NCBI GenBank assembly: GCA_005473895.2
Contig: SRJI02000011.1
Span: 84,250-124,557, forward strand
Direction of reading: 5' to 3'
DNA: 40,308 bases
Source of the DNA: Carideicomes alvinocaridis
Lineage (GTDB): Bacteria; Pseudomonadota; Alphaproteobacteria; Rhodobacterales; Rhodobacteraceae
The position numbers and the translations under genes are program-made. The notes beneath the pieces are model-generated. The model did no database searches and had not been told where the DNA came from. It worked only from the letters and a program-made list of their open reading frames with translations. Position 1 is the first letter of the stretch. Every line of letters starts with the position of its first letter. Of the stretch, positions 35,615 through 40,308 are shown piece by piece.

Positions 35615-38293
35615 ATGGTTGGTAGTAGCAAGATTCTCACGGTCTCCTATGGCACGTTTTCGTGCACCCTCGAAGGGTTCGACGATTCCTTCGACACCAT
35701 GAAGGCCATCGCGGAATATTTCCGGGATCTTGCGGCGGACGATCGCTATTTCGGCGCCGAGCCGCCCCAACCCGATGCCGACATGCTGACTCGCATCGCC
35801 GAACGCGAGATCGCGCGCCGTGTCGAGGCGCGGGAAGAGAATGGCGCCTTCCATCTGAGGGCCGCCGCGCTTGGCCGCCCCGAGCCCGAAGCGGCGGCAG
35901 AGCGCGAGGCAGTGCAGCCCACCGACCGTCCCGCGCCTGCCGGCGAGGCGTATCCGGACGACACCGCCGCGGCCGCAGCCCCTGCCGAGCCGTCGGCGCC
36001 CTACGCTCCGGCGGCCGCGCCGCGCGCCGCCTCGACGGCCGGGGCCGAGAATGTCGCGGCCAAGCTGCGCCGCATCCGGGCCGTGGTGGCCAAGAGCGAC
36101 CGCGCGCCGGAGCCGCTCTATGTCGAGGATGACGAATACGATCCCTATGGCGGCTTCGAGGTGAACGAGATCCTCGGCACCGACCACGCCCCCGCGCCGT
36201 CGGAGGCCCCCGCCGAAGAGACGGCCGAGAACTCGGAAGAAGACGCCGAAGCACGATACGAAGCGCCCGAGCCGCAGGAGGCCGCCGCGCCGGATACTGG
36301 CGCCGAAGAAGTGCCCGCCGCACCCTCCGACGAGCAGCTCGACGTGACCGGGGAAGTTGCGCCGGACGTGGATGCGCCCGCCTCCGAGGCGGAAGAGGCC
36401 GACACACCCACCATCCCGGAACCCCCGACGGTCAACGAGGCGCCCGCGCCGCGAATGGGCCGCATCGAGGAAGTGGTCGCGGCCCAGGACCGTCTGCTCT
36501 CGGATCCGGGCCTCCACGACGCGCCGCTGGACCAGGACGACGCGCTTCACCCGGATCCGGGCGCGCAGGACGAGACGCAACCGACGGCCCGGCGGGTCAA
36601 GATGCGCCGCAAGGAGGCGGAGGCCGAGGCAGCCCTCGCCCCGGACACCGAAGCGGCGCTCGCCGCCGAGGCCAAGGCAGCGCTCGTGGCGGAAGCCGAG
36701 GCCGGTCTCGTGACGGAGACTGAGGCGGCACTCGAGGAGGAGGACCGGGCCTCCGACGCCGTGCAGGACGCGCCCGCCGAACCCGCGCCCGAAGAGGTCA
36801 CCCAGGCGGAGACCGACGAGGAAGAAGACGAAACGCGCGAAGCGGCCGCCGGGCTGCAAAGCTCCCTGACCCCGGAGCAGGAGGCCGAATTGGCCCGCGA
36901 ACTGGCCGAGGTCGAAGCCGAGCTGCGCGCCGAGGCGGAGGCCGCCATGGCCGAGACCTCCGGCCCTTCCGCTGCGGAGGAGAACGAGTGGCCCGAGGAG
37001 GCTTCCGAACCCGCCGCGACCGTAATGGCGGAGCAGGAAGAGGACGCGCAGCCGGAGGAGGACACTGCCCAGGAGGACGCGGCGGAAGTCGAGGACATCC
37101 CGGAGACGGCAGACGAGGAAGACGAGGCCGAGGCCCGCGATTCCGCCATCCGCGAGCGGATCGCCTCGCGGCTGAAGGCGGCGCGCGAGGACGAGATGCC
37201 CAGCGCCGAGCAGCTGCGTTCGGTGGAACGGGGCGGCGCCGAGGTCGAAGGCGACGAGGCGGTGACCGAGCCCGCCCCGGCCAGCCGCGCCGATCAGGAC
37301 GTGGTCGGAGACGCCCAGATCGAAGAGACCCGGGCCGAAGACGATCTGGCCGAAGACGACGGGGCCGAAGAAGTCGAAGCCGAAGAGCGGCATGCCCTGC
37401 TTCTGCAGCAGGCGGACGAGCACAGCCTCGCCCAGCCCCCCGCCGAGGACATCCCGCCCGCCGCCGAGACGCCCGAAGCAGCCGAGGGCGCGGCAACGCA
37501 AGAAGCGCCGGAACGGACCGAGGCCGCGCAACCCGCCCCCGAAGAGGACGAGTCCTCCGATGGCAGCCTGGCATCGCAGATCCGCCAGCTCGCCAAGCGC
37601 ACCGTCCGGCTGGGCGGCGAAGGCCGCGCGCTGCTCACCGCCCGCTCGGTCGAGGACGAAAGCTCCGTCTCGCGCCTGATGACGGAGACGGAAGGAAAGA
37701 TGGACGAGCCCGAGGTCGGGCGCCGCCGCAACGCCATCCAGCACCTGCGCGCCGCGGTCGCCGCCACCAAGGCGGAGCAGGAGCTGACCCGCGACCAGCC
37801 CGACTCGGACGGCTCCGAGGTCTATCGCGACGACCTGGCCAGCGTCGTCCGCCCCCGTCGCCCGGGCGGACCGGCCGAGGGCGAACACCGCCCCGCACCG
37901 CTGAAACTGGTGGCCGAGCAGCGCATCGACGAGCCGAAGAACGCCGCCCCGGTGCAGCCGCGCCGTGTCGCGCGCCCCACGCTGGAAGAGGTGAGCGCGG
38001 CCGAGGGCGGCGGTTTCCCGGCCTATGCAGAAGAGCTTGGCGCGCATCGCCTGCCCGACCTGCTGGAGGCCGCGGCCTCCTACCTGACCTTCGTCGAGGG
38101 GCGGGAGGTCTTCTCGCGTCCGCAGCTCATGACCAAGGTGCGGCTCGTGCAGGGTGACGCCTGGTCGCGCGAGGACGGGCTGCGCACCTTCGGGCAGCTC
38201 CTGCGCGAGGGCAAGCTGGTCAAGATCCGCGGCGGCCGGTTCTCGGTCTCCGAAGAGATCGGCTTTCGCCCCGACGAGCGCGCGGCGGGCTGA
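35615..38293 (+). CDS. Large acidic, mostly disordered protein with folded ends
   Basis: I do not recognise a named family. The 892-residue protein has a compact, apparently conserved N-terminal domain (about 1-75, SKILTVSYGTFSCTLEGFDD, AIAEYFRDLAADDRYFG). A very long region rich in Glu, Ala, Asp and Pro (about 80-640) follows. Shorter, basic or helical islands interrupt it: about 145-160 (ENVAAKLRRIRAVVAKSD), 509-535 (SAIRERIASRLKAAREDE) and 648-720 (SQIRQLAKRTVRLGGEGRAL). Five 8-residue repeats of EAALxxEx type lie at 338-377. The C-terminal domain (about 795-885) looks like a small winged-helix fold (YLTFVEGREVFSRPQLM, GLRTFGQLLREGKLVKI). No signal peptide or membrane segment is seen, so it is cytoplasmic. 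The ATG follows CGGAAGCGAG. The layout suggests a scaffold or tether; that is inference. Confidence 0.85.
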   Translation: MVGSSKILTVSYGTFSCTLEGFDDSFDTMKAIAEYFRDLAADDRYFGAEPPQPDADMLTRIAEREIARRVEAREENGAFHLRAAALGRPEPEAAAEREAVQPTDRPAPAGEAYPDDTAAAAAPAEPSAPYAPAAAPRAASTAGAENVAAKLRRIRAVVAKSDRAPEPLYVEDDEYDPYGGFEVNEILGTDHAPAPSEAPAEETAENSEEDAEARYEAPEPQEAAAPDTGAEEVPAAPSDEQLDVTGEVAPDVDAPASEAEEADTPTIPEPPTVNEAPAPRMGRIEEVVAAQDRLLSDPGLHDAPLDQDDALHPDPGAQDETQPTARRVKMRRKEAEAEAALAPDTEAALAAEAKAALVAEAEAGLVTETEAALEEEDRASDAVQDAPAEPAPEEVTQAETDEEEDETREAAAGLQSSLTPEQEAELARELAEVEAELRAEAEAAMAETSGPSAAEENEWPEEASEPAATVMAEQEEDAQPEEDTAQEDAAEVEDIPETADEEDEAEARDSAIRERIASRLKAAREDEMPSAEQLRSVERGGAEVEGDEAVTEPAPASRADQDVVGDAQIEETRAEDDLAEDDGAEEVEAEERHALLLQQADEHSLAQPPAEDIPPAAETPEAAEGAATQEAPERTEAAQPAPEEDESSDGSLASQIRQLAKRTVRLGGEGRALLTARSVEDESSVSRLMTETEGKMDEPEVGRRRNAIQHLRAAVAATKAEQELTRDQPDSDGSEVYRDDLASVVRPRRPGGPAEGEHRPAPLKLVAEQRIDEPKNAAPVQPRRVARPTLEEVSAAEGGGFPAYAEELGAHRLPDLLEAAASYLTFVEGREVFSRPQLMTKVRLVQGDAWSREDGLRTFGQLLREGKLVKIRGGRFSVSEEIGFRPDERAAG

Positions 38294-38323
38294 CCCGCCC
38301 CGCGGCACTGGACGCCAGACGTA

Positions 38324-38355
38324 AGAAAGGCGCGCCCGGACCGGCGCGCCTTTCT
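38324..38355. terminator. Bidirectional terminator between convergent genes
   Basis: A perfect 13-bp stem AGAAAGGCGCGCC / GGCGCGCCTTTCT (38324-38336 and 38343-38355) with a 6-base loop. Its A- and T-rich outer ends provide a short U-run in both directions, serving the acidic protein gene and the convergent phosphatase gene. Confidence 0.75.
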
Positions 38356-38389
38356 GCATTCGTGCCGCCCCCCGCAGGGGAGGTCGCGC

Positions 38390-39181
38390 TCAGCGGGCGC
38401 GCACCAACTCCGCCAGCCGGTCGAAGATCTCGCCGTTCGCCACCACGAGGTTGCCGTCCTCCAGCGGATCCTGCCCCTCGCGGATCGGCTCCAGCAAGGC
38501 GCCCGCCTCGGTCGCGATCAGCGCGCCGGCGGCCACGTCCCAGATGTTCAGCTCGCGCTCCCAGTAGCCGTCGTAGCGGCCCGCCGCCACGTAGGCGAGG
38601 TCCAGCGCCGCCGAGCCGAAGCGCCGCACGCCGGCGCATTCCGGCATGATCCGTGCGAGATCCTGCAGGGTCGCGGGCAGCGTCCGCTTGGATGCGAAGG
38701 GCACGCCGGTGGCGAAGATCGCCTCGATCATCCGGCCGCGCCCCGAGACCCGCAGGCGGCGCGAATCGTTCAGCCAGGCGCCCGAGCCCTTCTCGGCGTA
38801 GAACATCTCGTCCTTGGCCGGGTCGTAGACCACGCCGGAGACGATCTGCCCCTTGTGTTCCAGCGCGATGGAGATCGCCCAGTGGGGCAGGCCGTGGAGG
38901 AAGTTGGTGGTGCCGTCCAGCGGGTCGACGATCCAGCGGCGGGTCGGATCCTTGCCGTCCTCGCCCCCCGATTCCTCGCCCAGCCAGCCATAGGTCGGCC
39001 GCGCGCCCATCAACTCCTCGCGGAGGATGGTCTCGGCCGCGACATCGGCCCGGCTGACGAAATCGCCCGCGCCCTTCATCGAGACCTGAAGGTTTTCCAC
39101 CTCGCGGAAGTCCTTCACGAGGCTGCGCCCCGCCTTCCGCGCGGCCTTGATCATGATGTTGAGATTGGCGCTGCCCTGCAT
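38390..39181 (-). CDS. suhB: Inositol monophosphatase family protein (SuhB-like)
   Basis: The 263-residue protein belongs to the lithium-sensitive, magnesium-dependent inositol monophosphatase family. Metal ligands are in WLGEESGG, IVDPLDGTTNFLHG and the late motif NIWDVAAGALIATEAGA. The start MQGSANLNIMIKAARKAG is typical of the SuhB branch in proteobacteria. SuhB has both a phosphatase activity and, in E. coli, a role in rRNA transcription antitermination; which applies here is not visible. The ATG at 39181 follows CAAGGAGCCGGGCC. A good promoter with a palindromic -10 lies upstream. Confidence 0.93.
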   Translation of the reverse strand: MQGSANLNIMIKAARKAGRSLVKDFREVENLQVSMKGAGDFVSRADVAAETILREELMGARPTYGWLGEESGGEDGKDPTRRWIVDPLDGTTNFLHGLPHWAISIALEHKGQIVSGVVYDPAKDEMFYAEKGSGAWLNDSRRLRVSGRGRMIEAIFATGVPFASKRTLPATLQDLARIMPECAGVRRFGSAALDLAYVAAGRYDGYWERELNIWDVAAGALIATEAGALLEPIREGQDPLEDGNLVVANGEIFDRLAELVRAR

Positions 39182-39209
39182 GGCCCGGCTCCTTGATGGT
39201 CAGGCCGGG

Positions 39210-39238
39210 CGTATACGCGCCACGCCGCGTCCCGGCAA
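39210..39238 (-). promoter_or_regulatory. Promoter of the suhB-like gene
   Basis: On the minus strand TTGCCG (39238-39233) and TATACG (39215-39210) are spaced by 17 bp, 4 of 6 matches each. The -10 lies in the perfect palindrome GCGTATACGC. The start of transcription would be near 39203, about 22 bases before the ATG. Confidence 0.55.
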
Positions 39239-39294
39239 GGGGAGCGGTCGGGCGATCGCGACGCTGTCGGCAGGGATTCGAGGTGTCCAGCGGC

Positions 39295-39639
39295 CTATTC
39301 GTAGACCACGCCCTTCACGCCCTCGGGTGTCGTGGCCCGCATCGACGCGCCGCCGGAATAGCTGCGGCGGCGGCCACCGGGACGGTCGACGTAATAGGCG
39401 TCGGTATTGGGCACACCGCAACAGATCACGCCACCGATGACGATCGGCTGACGTCCGGCCGGGCAGCGGTTGGGGGCGCGGTAGGGATGGATGAGGATCT
39501 GGCCCGCCCGTGTCACCCGGTCCGGCCCGCGGTAGCTGTCGTCCAGCGCGAGTGCCGCGCCGGACCCTGCGAGGACCAGCCCCGCCGCAAGCGCGGCCCG
39601 CGTCATCCGTCGCGCCCCGCCGATTGACCCCTTCGCCAT
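39295..39639 (-). CDS. Small secreted cysteine-containing protein, unknown
   Basis: The 114-residue product has a signal peptide (about 1-32, MTRAALAAGLVLAGSGAALA after a short basic lead). The mature part is basic and rich in Gly, Arg and Tyr: PYRAPNRCPAGRQPIVIGG, then VICCGVPNTDAYYVDRPGGR. Three cysteines, one free-standing and one adjacent pair, suggest a disulfide or metal site in the periplasm. I recognise no family. The ATG at 39639 follows CGGAGGGTTTTGGTC, which decides against the upstream frame to 39666. A perfect 14-bp palindrome and a promoter candidate lie just upstream. Confidence 0.75.
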   Translation of the reverse strand: MAKGSIGGARRMTRAALAAGLVLAGSGAALALDDSYRGPDRVTRAGQILIHPYRAPNRCPAGRQPIVIGGVICCGVPNTDAYYVDRPGGRRRSYSGGASMRATTPEGVKGVVYE

Positions 39640-39653
39640 GACCAAAACCCTCC

Positions 39654-39667
39654 GGTGCCGCGGCACC
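39654..39667. promoter_or_regulatory. Perfect 14-bp palindrome before the secreted protein gene
   Basis: GGTGCCGCGGCACC is fully self-complementary and lies 14 bases before the ATG at 39639, between the candidate promoter and the ribosome-binding site. It could be an operator or an RNA stem; no regulator is assigned. Confidence 0.4.
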
Positions 39668-39689
39668 TAACCTGAACCAATGCCGTTCG

Positions 39690-39717
39690 AGGCTACCACC
39701 GCCCGGACATAAGTCAA
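39690..39717 (-). promoter_or_regulatory. Candidate promoter of the secreted protein gene
   Basis: On the minus strand TTGACT (39717-39712, 5 of 6) and TAGCCT (39695-39690, 3 of 6) are spaced by 16 bp. Transcription would begin near 39683, about 45 bases before the ATG. Confidence 0.45.
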
Positions 39718-39805
39718 ACGCTTCCGCCGCCGGGGCCCGCCTCGGTATCGCCCGTGTCCAGGGGGTATCGCGCCGCCTCGACAGGGTCTCCCGAGGTCCG
39801 CCCCC

Positions 39806-40204
39806 TCACCCCATGGCGCGAACGATCAGCACACCCGCCCAAGCCGACAGGCCGGTGAGCGCGGTGCCCCAGGCCAGGTCCGCCGCCACCATCTGCCAAT
39901 GCCAATCGCGCAGGGTGGCGAAATTGGTGAACTCGTAGGTGCCATAGGCCAGCGCCCCCAGGATCGCCCCGTTGAGCAGCGCCTGCCCCGGCGCCTGCGC
40001 CCGCAAGGCGGGAACCGAGGCGAACCACAGCACCCCGCCCACATAGGCCATGTAGAACAGCGCCGCCGGCGCGACGCGGAACCGCTCTGCCAGCGCGTCG
40101 CCCAGGTGGGCGTGAAACAGCGGCTGCATCACGTTGCGCAGCATGAGCGCATCGAGGCCGAGGAACAGGACGGCGGTGACGAGGTAGAGTAGCAGGATCT
40201 GCAT
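39806..40204 (-). CDS. DUF2177 family membrane protein
   Basis: The 132-residue protein has four hydrophobic helices and the sequence features of DUF2177: LLYLVTAVLFLGLDALMLR at the start with LDALML, then QPLFHAHLG, FYMAYVGGVLWF, GALAYGTYEFTNFATLRDW and DLAWGTALTGLSAW. Function is not known for the family. The ATG at 40204 follows ACGGAGAGATACCC; a longer frame to 40225 has a poorer site. A 166-bp gap separates it from the downstream secreted protein gene, which has its own promoter candidate. Confidence 0.88.
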   Translation of the reverse strand: MQILLLYLVTAVLFLGLDALMLRNVMQPLFHAHLGDALAERFRVAPAALFYMAYVGGVLWFASVPALRAQAPGQALLNGAILGALAYGTYEFTNFATLRDWHWQMVAADLAWGTALTGLSAWAGVLIVRAMG

Positions 40205-40308
40205 GGGTATCTCTCCGTTATTCACCTTCGGAATACGGCGCGGCGCGCCCGGCGGATCACCCGCGGCGCCACGGGGCCCGGGGCTCGCCCCCGCGGGCCG
40301 CGCCGACC

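Noticed and set aside
35465-38359. A 964-codon open frame on the minus strand across the acidic protein gene
   Set aside because: It mirrors the plus-strand gene, whose Glu/Ala codons leave the opposite frame open. The product is a low-complexity Gly/Leu/Arg mix without any domain, and the plus strand has a promoter, ribosome-binding site and terminator.

Overview
The window reads as a chromosomal segment of an alphaproteobacterium, most likely of the Rhodobacterales/Roseobacter group. The base composition is strongly GC-rich. The order ftsQ-ftsA-ftsZ-lpxC-bamD-recN, the block yidC-MOSC-engB-argB, and the protein sequences themselves fit that group. Nothing in it looks like a prophage, insertion sequence, CRISPR array or integrated island, and I found no tRNA or rRNA gene. 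Almost all of the DNA is ordinary core genome; the interest lies in small and regulatory features and in a few uncharacterised proteins.

Layout. 1-3.2 kb (+): a leucine leader peptide with overlapping hairpins, leuA (2-isopropylmalate synthase) and an O-methyltransferase-like gene. 3.3-15.3 kb (all -): murB, ddl, ftsQ, ftsA, ftsZ, lpxC, bamD, recN and then gamma-glutamyltransferase, i.e. the distal half of a division/cell-wall cluster followed by outer-membrane biogenesis and DNA repair. 15.4-17.9 kb (+): katG, preceded by a previously unnoticed 35-codon cysteine-containing ORF with a very strong ribosome-binding site and by an OxyR-like motif. 17.9-20.2 kb (-): a two-gene unit that I read as glucosylglycerol-phosphate synthase plus a HAD phosphatase, a compatible-solute pathway suggesting a salt-exposed habitat. 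20.7-24.0 kb (-): a thiamine-diphosphate enzyme of unknown substrate and ETF-ubiquinone oxidoreductase. 24.4-28.6 kb (+): greA, an unknown two-helix membrane protein, a GC-rich palindromic intergenic element, ttcA, and a GGDEF-EAL protein whose catalytic residues are largely lost.

29.1-35.5 kb: yidC, a MOSC protein, engB, argB and an EamA transporter (+), interleaved with a small outer-membrane barrel gene and thiN (-). 35.6-38.3 kb (+): an 892-residue, very acidic protein with conserved-looking ends joined by a long disordered region. 38.4-40.2 kb (-): an inositol-monophosphatase family gene, a small secreted cysteine protein and a DUF2177 membrane protein.

The best candidates for something undescribed are the acidic tether-like protein (35615-38293), the small ORF in front of katG (15477-15584), the degenerate GGDEF-EAL protein (27039-28589), and several perfect dyads next to promoters. 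All functional statements rest on motif recognition by eye and remembered family features; no database search was run.
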